From positions 1 to 5,092 of the forward strand of contig JANWKD010000096.1 of NCBI GenBank assembly GCA_025451595.1: a stretch of DNA of 5,092 nt, in the 5' to 3' direction. This document shows, one piece after another, positions 1 through 5,092 of the stretch. This stretch comes from Candidatus Babeliales bacterium. GTDB taxonomy: Bacteria; Babelota; Babeliae; Babelales; JANWKD01. Each line of letters begins with the position of its first letter. The first letter of the stretch is position 1. The notes beneath the pieces were generated by a model. That model did not search any database and had not been told where the DNA came from. It saw only the letters and a program-made list of their open reading frames with translations. The position numbers and the translations under genes are program-made.

Positions 1-61
1 AATAGTCCCCCAGAGCTATACCCGATAATAGTTAATTGAAAGCACAATAGTAGTGACTTCA

Positions 62-88
62 TTAAAATCCCCCCGCCTTTAAAATCCC
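62..88. repeat. short direct repeat in upstream non-coding region
   Basis: The 10-mer TTAAAATCCC occurs at 62-71 and again at 79-88, a 17-base period, with a run of six C at 69-74 between and overlapping the copies. C-runs are rare in this AT-rich window, so the patch stands out. It lies upstream of the promoter candidate for the exported-protein gene and could be an operator or a chance duplication. Two copies are too few to decide. Confidence 0.3.
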
Positions 89-93
89 TAGTA

Positions 94-122
94 TTGATAG
101 TAACTCATTTGCAACAGACAAT
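94..122 (+). promoter_or_regulatory. weak sigma-70-type promoter candidate for the 218-853 gene
   Basis: TTGATA at 94-99 matches the -35 consensus at five of six bases. After a 17-base spacer, GACAAT at 117-122 matches the -10 consensus at four of six. It would give a 5' leader of about 90 bases before the ATG at 218. An alternative -10 (TATGAT, 167-172) is closer to the gene but has no good -35. The rest of bases 1-217 shows no convincing gene on either strand. Confidence 0.25.
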
Positions 123-205
123 AGAAGAAAAATATTAATAAGCCGCTATTCTCGATTTTGAGCAATTATGATATAGTTGCCTGGACGTTATTATCAAAAA
201 TCATA

Positions 206-211
206 AAGGAA
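206..211 (+). promoter_or_regulatory. Shine-Dalgarno site that fixes the start at 218
   Basis: AAGGAA lies six bases upstream of the ATG at 218. The only longer reading of the same frame begins at a TTG at 158, where no comparable ribosome binding site is seen. The residues it would add come before a clear signal peptide, so the ATG at 218 is preferred. Confidence 0.7.
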
Positions 212-217
212 ACTTGT

Positions 218-853
218 ATGAAAAAATTATTATTAGTCACTAGCATCATCTTGAATTCAATTATTTTAAAAGCAGAGTCACTCAGTGAGCGTAGTCTAGG
301 TTGTAGTGCAATACTAGATGTAATTCAAGAGTCAAAGCCGGCATTAGAAACAATCATGCATTCTACAAATATTTCTGATGCTGATTTAAAATTAATGTAT
401 CAAAAAACAAAAATAGGGCTTGAAAAGCAAAAAATAGATCTACTAATGAAAAAAAGCGTCATCGAAAAAAACAAATCACCTGAATCTTTTAATGAAAGCA
501 TTAAAATTAGCGCCGAAACAAAACAAAGATTTATTGCTCTAATATTGAAAGGCGATCTTGAAGAAATAAAAGATACAATAGATAGTTTTTCTACAGAACC
601 GATACAAGATGACCGATTAGAAAAACTGAACGATGCTATTAAAGAAATAGGAGAAAAAATTGCGAACTTTCCATCCGAACAGGTTTATATTGTAACTATG
701 CGAAAAAATCTTAAAGAAACTATAGAAGAGACTAAAAAAGATATAAAAAAATTAGAAGCAGCATATGCTTATTGCATAAACTTCAAAGTACAACCTTCTG
801 CAAAACCCAAAGCGGAGCTTAGAGCTCCTATGCTAGTCAACAGATCCAAATAA
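218..853 (+). CDS. exported helix-rich protein of unknown function
   Basis: I do not recognise this 211-residue protein. It begins with a typical Sec signal peptide: MKK, then a hydrophobic stretch over residues 4-17, with a plausible signal peptidase I site after ILKA (residue 19). The mature part is very rich in Lys, Glu and Ile and has long segments (about 55-85 and 135-185) that look alpha-helical and probably coiled-coil. Only two cysteines remain in the mature chain, C29 near the start and C186 near the end; they could form a disulfide tying the two ends of a helical bundle. The last 25 residues are Pro- and basic-rich and look unstructured. The start was chosen by the AAGGAA site at 206-211; a TTG-initiated form from 158 is unlikely. 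The gene stands alone, with its own terminator directly downstream. A periplasmic or secreted location is inferred. No catalytic motif is visible. Confidence 0.8.
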   Translation: MKKLLLVTSIILNSIILKAESLSERSLGCSAILDVIQESKPALETIMHSTNISDADLKLMYQKTKIGLEKQKIDLLMKKSVIEKNKSPESFNESIKISAETKQRFIALILKGDLEEIKDTIDSFSTEPIQDDRLEKLNDAIKEIGEKIANFPSEQVYIVTMRKNLKETIEETKKDIKKLEAAYAYCINFKVQPSAKPKAELRAPMLVNRSK

Positions 854-872
854 ACAAGCAACAAATAGATTT

Positions 873-913
873 TAAAGGCTCAATAATATTGTTTATTGAG
901 CCTTTATTTTTTT
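873..913 (+). terminator. rho-independent terminator of the exported-protein gene
   Basis: A 14-bp perfect stem (873-886 with 893-906), containing the GGCTC/GAGCC core, closes a 6-base loop and is followed by seven T (907-913). This is a strong intrinsic terminator for the rightward gene ending at 853. On the minus strand the stem is followed only by a short T-poor run, so it should work less well for the convergent HAD gene, whose stop codon (904-906) lies within the right arm. Confidence 0.85.
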
Positions 914-1569
914 AATAAGAGTGGCAATGTAATTTCTTGATACGAATCGATTATCAGATCTGCTTTTTGTAAAAAATCCTTATTGCCTGACGTATTGATA
1001 CCAATACAAAACATTCCGGCTTGCTTTGCCGCATGCACACCGTGTGCTGAATCTTCTATAGCAATACACTCTTGTGGATTTATTTGTAATTTCTGGGCGG
1101 CGTGTAGATAGATGGCAGGATCCGGTTTGCATATAAAGTTGACGCATGCAATACCATAAATATGGTTGCCAAAATATTGGGCCAAATTAAGTACCGAATT
1201 GGTAACTTCAATGGTTTGATTGTCAGCGTTGGTAGCTACCCCACTTTTCAGGTTATATGACCCTAACGAATTATGAAATTCTGAAAACCCCGTAATCAGA
1301 CGCACCTGTTGGCGATAAAGCTCTAATGCGCGCTTGGTTTTTTCTTGCACCAGGAATTCTACTGATTCTGGCAAATGTAAGGTTTCTTTGATAAGAGCAC
1401 AACTTTTATGCGCTGCCAGACCGTGGGTTTGTTTTTCAATAAACCTATTTATTTCAGGGTCTACGTTAATATTACGAGTTGCGATCAACTCTTTGGTGGC
1501 TTGTTTCCAGATATGCTCAGTATCTATAATAGTACCGTCCATATCAAAAATAATTGCTTTATATTTCAT
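904..1569 (-). CDS. HAD-superfamily hydrolase, subfamily IA (beta-phosphoglucomutase-like)
   Basis: This 221-residue cytoplasmic enzyme has all four HAD motifs. Motif I is DMDGT (nucleophile D9, general acid/base D11). Motif II is GVATN (T113). Motif III is the lysine of CKPDPAIY (K148). Motif IV is IEDSAHGV (E172, D173, binding Mg2+). A helical cap lies between motifs I and II (about residues 20-85), as in the phosphoglucomutase/phosphatase branch. Such proteins hydrolyse small phosphate esters or isomerise sugar phosphates through an aspartyl-phosphate; the substrate cannot be told from sequence. I chose the ATG at 1567-1569 because GGAA lies six bases upstream and motif I then falls at the usual distance from the N-terminus. 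An ATG four codons earlier (1579-1581) is possible but has no Shine-Dalgarno site. The gene is divergent from the membrane protein-uppS-gpsA cluster, with a perfect TATAAT at 1614-1619. Confidence 0.9.
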   Translation of the reverse strand: MKYKAIIFDMDGTIIDTEHIWKQATKELIATRNINVDPEINRFIEKQTHGLAAHKSCALIKETLHLPESVEFLVQEKTKRALELYRQQVRLITGFSEFHNSLGSYNLKSGVATNADNQTIEVTNSVLNLAQYFGNHIYGIACVNFICKPDPAIYLHAAQKLQINPQECIAIEDSAHGVHAAKQAGMFCIGINTSGNKDFLQKADLIIDSYQEITLPLLLKK

Positions 1570-1613
1570 ATAATTTTCCATGTTGTTGAATGGTTAGAGA
1601 GATGCTATGCTGT

Positions 1614-1619
1614 ATTATA
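1614..1619 (-). promoter_or_regulatory. -10 box for the HAD gene, possibly bidirectional
   Basis: On the minus strand these bases read TATAAT, a perfect -10, which would start transcription about 40 bases before the HAD ATG. The -35 region (around 1637-1642) is poor. The box sits in the inverted repeat TGTAT-T-ATACA (1611-1621), so the plus strand also offers a -10, TATTAT (1613-1618), with a weak TGGTTA 16 bases upstream. One box could thus serve both divergent units. The plus-strand use is the less certain. Confidence 0.45.
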
Positions 1620-1651
1620 CACGATAACAATATTGATAACCGAGGTTTTGC

Positions 1652-2290
1652 ATGTACAAAAAGAGCATTTTTATCATTAATTCAATAGTATCATTTTTTA
1701 TTCTAGAGCTATTTCGCTTATTGAAGTTGACTTACTTATTTGGTTCAAAAAAAATTATGTTTTCGGCTATAAATATCATGGGGCCTTTATCAGGATTATC
1801 CACCTTCACTTTTAGTGGTTTTGGACTCTGTATTGTTCGTGATATCATGAGGCTCGGCCTTTCTAAACCTTTAGTATATCACATTCCAACGCTGTGTGCA
1901 TCTGCCTATTGGATGGATTCTGGACCATTAGTTCGTCTTTTCGTGCCAATATTATGCATGATTCTTTTTAACCTTCATCCAGTCGGCTCTGCTGCGGGAG
2001 CCTATTGCCTCTATTGGCTTATTCCGGTTATTATTTATTGTACGATGTCAAAAGACAATATACTTGGTAAAGCCGTTGGCAGTACCTTCGTCGCACATGC
2101 AGTTGGCTCCGTTATCTGGCTTTACACCATGCCAATGACTAGCGAGCAGTGGCTTGCATTAATACCGCAAGTAGCTTTAGAGCGCTCAATTTTTGCCTGC
2201 GGCATGATTATGGTTTATTACGGCTCACAATACCTATTAAAAGCTTTCGAAAAAATCAATCTAACAATATCGAATCACGCAACGAGATAA
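1652..2290 (+). CDS. polytopic inner-membrane protein of unknown function, first gene of uppS-gpsA cluster
   Basis: I do not recognise this 212-residue protein with certainty. Nearly all of it is hydrophobic; likely membrane segments are about residues 5-24, 36-62, 71-87, 91-109, 112-131, 141-160 and 168-197, so six or seven. Motif-like stretches with small and polar residues inside the membrane include HIPTLCAS (77-84), HPVGSAAGAY (109-118), STFVAHAVGS (144-153) and IPQVALERS (171-179); H149 and E177 are candidate functional residues. Size and topology resemble the substrate-binding S component of ECF-type vitamin transporters, but no diagnostic motif is present and this is only a guess. The start is supported by GAGG six bases upstream (1642-1645). 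The gene ends 18 bases before uppS and is almost certainly co-transcribed with it, so a role in envelope lipid or lipid-carrier handling is possible by context alone. Confidence 0.8.
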   Translation: MYKKSIFIINSIVSFFILELFRLLKLTYLFGSKKIMFSAINIMGPLSGLSTFTFSGFGLCIVRDIMRLGLSKPLVYHIPTLCASAYWMDSGPLVRLFVPILCMILFNLHPVGSAAGAYCLYWLIPVIIYCTMSKDNILGKAVGSTFVAHAVGSVIWLYTMPMTSEQWLALIPQVALERSIFACGMIMVYYGSQYLLKAFEKINLTISNHATR

Positions 2291-2308
2291 GCAGACAGGA
2301 GCAGTATA

Positions 2309-2995
2309 ATGCAGCACATTGCACTCATAATGGATGGCAACAGGCGTTGGGCAAAAAAAAGAAGTTTGCAACCATGGCTTGGGCATCAGCATGGAGCTGA
2401 ATCAGTAAAACGTGTGGTTGAATTTTGTTTAAAAAAAAATATTCCATACCTATCATTGTATGCTTTTTCATTAGAAAATTTTAAACGACCTGAGCAAGAA
2501 CGAAATTTCTTATTTACCATGCTCACTGAACAGGCTGAGCATTATTTACCCCATTTCATGGAGCATCAGGTGAAGGTTAGTTTTATTGGCGAACGTGCAT
2601 TATTCCCAGAGGCTACACGAAGTACTATTGAAAAGCTTGAAGCAGCTACCGCAAGCAATAAACGGTTACAAATGAACTTATTATTTTGCTATGGCTCACG
2701 GCAAGAAATTGTACATGGCATCAAGGATATTACTAAAAAAGTAGTTGCTGGCGATCTAACTATTGATCAAATTTCTGATGATATGGTAATGGATTACTTA
2801 TGGACAAAAGGAACGCCAGCGCCTGATATAGTTATCAGAACTGGCGGGGTTAAACGATTGAGTAATTTTCTTTTGTATCAAGCAGCATATAGCGAGTTTT
2901 ATTTTTTAGACTGTTTATGGCCAGATATTTCACATGAACATTTAGAAGCTGCAGTTGCTCATTTTTATGAAACGAAAAGGAATTTTGGGATATGA
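2309..2995 (+). CDS. uppS: undecaprenyl diphosphate synthase (cis-prenyltransferase)
   Basis: UppS condenses eight isopentenyl diphosphates in cis onto farnesyl diphosphate, giving C55 undecaprenyl diphosphate, the precursor of the lipid carrier for peptidoglycan and surface polysaccharides. It acts at the cytoplasmic membrane face. Visible family motifs are HIALIMDGNRRWAK (residues 3-16, catalytic D9), GH (25-26), LYAFSLENFKRP (50-61), CYGSR (127-131) and IRTGGVKRLSNFLLYQ (176-191) followed by AYSEFYF with the metal-ligand E196. At 228 residues it is a compact version; the N-terminus starts right at the first motif and the C-terminal tail after RNFGI is missing compared with E. coli UppS (253). 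Two usual residues differ: V181 where E. coli has E198, and P22 where E. coli has R39. An AGGAG site (2297-2301) seven bases before the ATG sets the start. The stop overlaps the gpsA start by four bases. Confidence 0.96.
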   Translation: MQHIALIMDGNRRWAKKRSLQPWLGHQHGAESVKRVVEFCLKKNIPYLSLYAFSLENFKRPEQERNFLFTMLTEQAEHYLPHFMEHQVKVSFIGERALFPEATRSTIEKLEAATASNKRLQMNLLFCYGSRQEIVHGIKDITKKVVAGDLTIDQISDDMVMDYLWTKGTPAPDIVIRTGGVKRLSNFLLYQAAYSEFYFLDCLWPDISHEHLEAAVAHFYETKRNFGI

Positions 2996-3954
2996 AACAG
3001 GTAAGCATCATTGGAGCAGGCGCTTGGGGAAGTGCAATTGCATCAGTATTGGCCCACAATGGGTATACCGTTCATTTATGGTGCCACGATGAAGAAACAA
3101 AAAAAAATATTGCAACCACGCGAACAAACCCTCTTTATTTACCAAATATTTCTTTTGCTGAATCAATAATGCCAACAACCGATTTCAAAGACATTACCAA
3201 TTCAAGTTGGATTTTTGAAGCAATACCTATTAAATATTTGCGACACGTCATGCTACAAGCAAAATCTTGGGCGAGACCAGGACAGCATTGGGTAGTGCTC
3301 AGTAAAGGTCTTGAAATCGGTACGAACATGTTCCCCTCTGAAATTATCAATTCAACGTTTGGGTTTGAAGCATGTTCATTTGCGGTAACTGGTCCCAGCT
3401 ATGCGCAAGAATTAGTGAACCGAAAGTTAACGGGCCTATTGGTCGCTTCGTATGACAAAAAAAAAGGCGAAGATCTACAAGCAATGCTGGATAATGATTA
3501 TGTAAAAACTTTTCATTCACACGACGTTATGGGCGCTCAAGCTGCTGCCGCAATTAAAAATGTGCTTGCAGTGGCGATAGGCATTCTTGATGGCATGGAT
3601 TGCGCAGCAAATACCAAAGCACTTTTTTTTGTCGCTGCAGTCGAAGAAATGAAAATCTTTATTAAAGCGTCCGATGGTGATAGTCATACGGTAGGCAGTC
3701 TTGCAGGTATGGGTGATCTTATTTTGACCACGTTTGGTGGGCTGAGCAGGAATGCCGAAATTGGCAAACGTATCGGCAGGAGCGAGGTTTTAGAAGATAT
3801 TTTTAATGATCATGAAACATCAGAAGGCATCAATTCCATTAAAGCTATTTATGAGATAATACAGGCTAAAAATCTGGAAATGCCTTTGTGTAAAGCTGTT
3901 TATGATATTTTATTTAATCATAAACCTAAAGAAATTATTTTACAGATTATATAA
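2992..3954 (+). CDS. gpsA: NAD(P)-dependent glycerol-3-phosphate dehydrogenase
   Basis: GpsA reduces dihydroxyacetone phosphate to sn-glycerol 3-phosphate, the backbone of bacterial phospholipids, in the cytoplasm. The 320-residue length is normal. The N-terminal Rossmann domain has GAGAWGSAIA (8-17) for dinucleotide binding, then PLYLPN (47-52), SKGLE (104-108, K105) and TGPSYAQE (133-140). The helical C-terminal domain has AIKNV (187-191) with the conserved catalytic lysine K189, AGMGDLILT (238-246), the substrate-binding SRN (252-254) and SEGINSIKAIYEI (277-289). No key residue appears lost. Its ATG lies within the uppS stop as ATGA, so the two are translationally coupled; an AAGGAA (2977-2982) nine bases upstream may assist. 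It is the last gene of the cluster, and its product feeds the same envelope-building programme as UppS. Hairpins follow directly after the stop codon. Confidence 0.97.
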   Translation: MKQVSIIGAGAWGSAIASVLAHNGYTVHLWCHDEETKKNIATTRTNPLYLPNISFAESIMPTTDFKDITNSSWIFEAIPIKYLRHVMLQAKSWARPGQHWVVLSKGLEIGTNMFPSEIINSTFGFEACSFAVTGPSYAQELVNRKLTGLLVASYDKKKGEDLQAMLDNDYVKTFHSHDVMGAQAAAAIKNVLAVAIGILDGMDCAANTKALFFVAAVEEMKIFIKASDGDSHTVGSLAGMGDLILTTFGGLSRNAEIGKRIGRSEVLEDIFNDHETSEGINSIKAIYEIIQAKNLEMPLCKAVYDILFNHKPKEIILQII

Positions 3955-3992
3955 AATTTCGATAGAAATTGGGCTTTGATTTCTCAAAGCCC
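3955..3992. terminator. tandem hairpins between convergent genes, possible weak terminator
   Basis: AATTTC/GAAATT (3955-3960 with 3965-3970, GATA loop) is followed without gap by a 9-bp stem GGGCTTTGA/TCAAAGCCC (3971-3979 with 3984-3992, 4-base loop). The second stem contains GGGC/GCCC and is the stronger. Neither strand has a proper T-tract after it, so intrinsic termination would be inefficient; a role as a 3' end-stabilising structure is also possible. The stop codon of the convergent gene starts eight bases to the right. Confidence 0.45.
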
Positions 3993-4000
3993 TAAAACTA

Positions 4001-4375
4001 TTAGCAATTAGTTTCTTGCTCAACTATTAAATCATTCATGCAAGCTTTGCATAAGGTATATGCAGCAACCACTTTCATAACATCAATATCAACAAAAGAA
4101 TTCATAATATCTTCAAATGAGCAGTCAGATTCGCTCATTCGTTTTGCCATTTGACGCGCAAGCTCAACGCATTCAGCATCATTTTGCAACGATTCCAAAT
4201 TTAATGATTCGATAGCTTGACTCATCAAATCATCAGCGCATAGATCCTTTAACCCATTTTTTGTTTGGCAAAATAATTCTTGCGCATCATGTTGATTTTC
4301 AGTATTAAAATATACTGGTAATGCAGTTGAGCAACCCATTAACAATAATGCGAGTAACGAAGTTTTGTAGTTCAT
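4001..4375 (-). CDS. small cysteine-rich exported protein, possible lipoprotein
   Basis: I do not recognise this 124-residue protein. Residues 1-14 form a signal sequence (MNYK, then a Leu-rich core) ending in LLMGC-S, which resembles a lipobox with C15 as the lipidated residue; Met at -2 is unusual, and signal peptidase I cleavage just after STA (residue 18) is an alternative. Besides C15 there are seven cysteines (C36, C46, C69, C85, C109, C112, C124), a high number for its size, including CKAC at 109-112. The rest is acidic and mostly helical by appearance. An oxidising periplasmic location with disulfides, or metal binding, would fit; neither is shown. AAGGA six bases before the ATG supports the start, and an extended -10 promoter lies upstream. 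The gene is convergent with gpsA and follows the PASTA gene after 74 bases. Confidence 0.8.
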   Translation of the reverse strand: MNYKTSLLALLLMGCSTALPVYFNTENQHDAQELFCQTKNGLKDLCADDLMSQAIESLNLESLQNDAECVELARQMAKRMSESDCSFEDIMNSFVDIDVMKVVAAYTLCKACMNDLIVEQETNC

Positions 4376-4414
4376 AGAAGTTCCTTTTGTATAAAAATAC
4401 GAATGTCGTACCTC

Positions 4415-4442
4415 ATGATAACAAAATTTTTAAAGCAAACAA
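4415..4442 (-). promoter_or_regulatory. extended -10 promoter of the cysteine-rich protein gene
   Basis: On the minus strand TTGTTT (4437-4442) is followed by a 16-base spacer and TATCAT (4415-4420), preceded by TG at the extended -10 position (4422-4423). Transcription would start near 4408, giving a leader of about 33 bases with the AAGGA site. The promoter begins only seven bases after the PASTA gene's stop codon, so the small gene can be expressed independently of its neighbour. Confidence 0.5.
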
Positions 4443-4449
4443 GGAAATT

Positions 4450-5092
4450 TTACAAATATCTTTTATGTGGAATTACTGAAAGCATTAAGGTTAGCGGTTG
4501 ATTTGCATATAGCAATGTTCCAGGCAACGGCCTTTGATCATAAATAATACAATCGGTACATATATGGGATTCTGATACCACAACATCATGATGCGTTGCG
4601 ATGGTAACCGGCATTGTTTCTACTATTTCTTTGACTTCAGAAACCGTTTTGTTTTTAAAATCTGGTACTAATGAATGTTTTTGCTCAGTAATTGATACGT
4701 ATGCAATAATACCTGATTTGGTTATTGGGCATTGCGCTTGAGGAATGTGAGAAACTATGTTACCCGCTGGATATTTTGTGGGGATATAATAAATCTTACA
4801 GCTAATTGAGCGTTCTTGCGCAAACGTAATAAGTTCTTGCGCTGGCGAATGAATGAATGAAGGCATAATAATAGATGCTGGCTTTTTAGATATAACACAA
4901 AAAATTAATTGGTTTGGTTTTATGAGTTGGCCTGCTTGAGGAACCTGATTTATAATAACATTGGGCGCAAGCTCATTATCCTCTTTTTCGGCAACCACTC
5001 GAATATTTAAATGCAATGCTGAACATGTTTTTAATGCATCTTCTAACGGTTGACCAAGCAAAGTCGGTGTCGGCATTGTTTTTATTTGCAAG
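4450..5092 (-). CDS. PASTA-repeat protein, partial (N-terminus beyond window)
   Basis: The last 213 or so codons of a protein are present; the frame stays open to the right edge. It reads as three consecutive PASTA units: about residues 6-70 (MPTPTLLGQPLEDAL through NQVPQAGQLIKPNQ), 72-136 (IMPSFIHSPAQELI through SHIPQAQCPITKSG) and 138-208 (LVPDFKNKTVSEVKEI through YDQRPLPGTLLYANQ). Each follows the family pattern of a P-x-x-hydrophobic start, a helix, and a Q-P-x-x-G-like turn before the last strand; units 1 and 3 keep the glycine best, while unit 2 is the most diverged. PASTA units bind peptidoglycan or act as spacers in cell-wall kinases, penicillin-binding proteins and stand-alone surface proteins. 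No kinase, transpeptidase or membrane segment lies in the visible part, so the full architecture is unknown. A TTG (5089-5091) and an ATG (5074-5076) occur in frame, but both lie at the start of unit 1 and leave no export signal, so I treat the gene as truncated by the window. Confidence 0.85.
   Translation of the reverse strand, partial: LQIKTMPTPTLLGQPLEDALKTCSALHLNIRVVAEKEDNELAPNVIINQVPQAGQLIKPNQLIFCVISKKPASIIMPSFIHSPAQELITFAQERSISCKIYYIPTKYPAGNIVSHIPQAQCPITKSGIIAYVSITEQKHSLVPDFKNKTVSEVKEIVETMPVTIATHHDVVVSESHICTDCIIYDQRPLPGTLLYANQPLTLMLSVIPHKRYL

Noticed and set aside
1..39. Open frame at the left edge ending in TGA at 37-39, possibly the tail of an upstream gene
   Set aside because: Only twelve codons are visible and they show no recognisable motif, so a gene end cannot be supported.
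158..217. TTG-initiated N-terminal extension of the exported-protein gene
   Set aside because: It would place 20 residues in front of a clear signal peptide, and the good AAGGAA site serves the ATG at 218.
1334..1680. Plus-strand open frames antisense to the HAD gene
   Set aside because: They are the complement of a strongly motif-supported coding region, have no ribosome binding site and no recognisable protein character.
2149..2400. Plus-strand open frame bridging the membrane protein and uppS
   Set aside because: It overlaps two well-supported genes in another frame, and its translation looks like frame-shifted UppS coding sequence.
2850..3350. Minus-strand open frames opposite uppS and gpsA
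   Set aside because: Both lie wholly or largely within conserved enzyme genes and have no independent evidence.
4423..4452. AAAATTTT/AAATTTTA inverted repeat after the PASTA gene
   Set aside because: The stem would be A/T only with a long loop and no clear T-tract, too weak for a terminator; it overlaps the promoter of the next gene.

Overview
The window is an AT-rich, densely coded stretch of a bacterial chromosome with seven protein genes and no RNA gene, insertion sequence or CRISPR array that I can see. Two essential-type housekeeping enzymes (UppS and GpsA) sit among small, poorly recognisable secreted or membrane proteins. Together with AT-rich codons and Shine-Dalgarno sites of the AAGGA/AGGAG type, this suggests a small-genome, probably Gram-negative, perhaps host-associated lineage. 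The Dependentiae (TM6/Babeliae) are my best guess, but this is an inference from overall style and no marker gene proves it.

Layout. Bases 1-217 hold no convincing gene, only a weak promoter candidate and a short direct repeat. A gene for an exported, helix-rich protein (218-853, +) ends at a strong rho-independent terminator. The stop codon of the convergent HAD phosphatase/mutase gene (904-1569, -) lies inside that terminator. The short divergent gap (about 1570-1651) carries a near-symmetrical TGTAT-T-ATACA box that gives a perfect TATAAT on the minus strand. It may serve both the HAD gene and the rightward cluster.

The rightward cluster (1652-3954, +) is the core of the window. It holds an unrecognised polytopic membrane protein, then 18 bases later uppS (undecaprenyl diphosphate synthase), then gpsA (glycerol-3-phosphate dehydrogenase), which overlaps uppS by 4 bases (ATGA). 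UppS makes the C55 lipid carrier used for peptidoglycan and surface glycans. GpsA supplies sn-glycerol 3-phosphate for phospholipids. The cluster is therefore an envelope-lipid operon, and the unknown membrane protein is most interesting because of this company. Hairpins at 3955-3992 separate it from the convergent leftward genes.

On the minus strand at the right are a small cysteine-rich exported protein or lipoprotein (4001-4375), with its own extended -10 promoter, and the C-terminal part of a protein with three PASTA repeats (4450 to the window edge). PASTA repeats usually bind peptidoglycan or are found in cell-wall enzymes and kinases, so the right end also has an envelope theme. No clear new defence or mobile system is visible. 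The best candidates for undescribed biology are the membrane protein upstream of uppS and the two small exported proteins.
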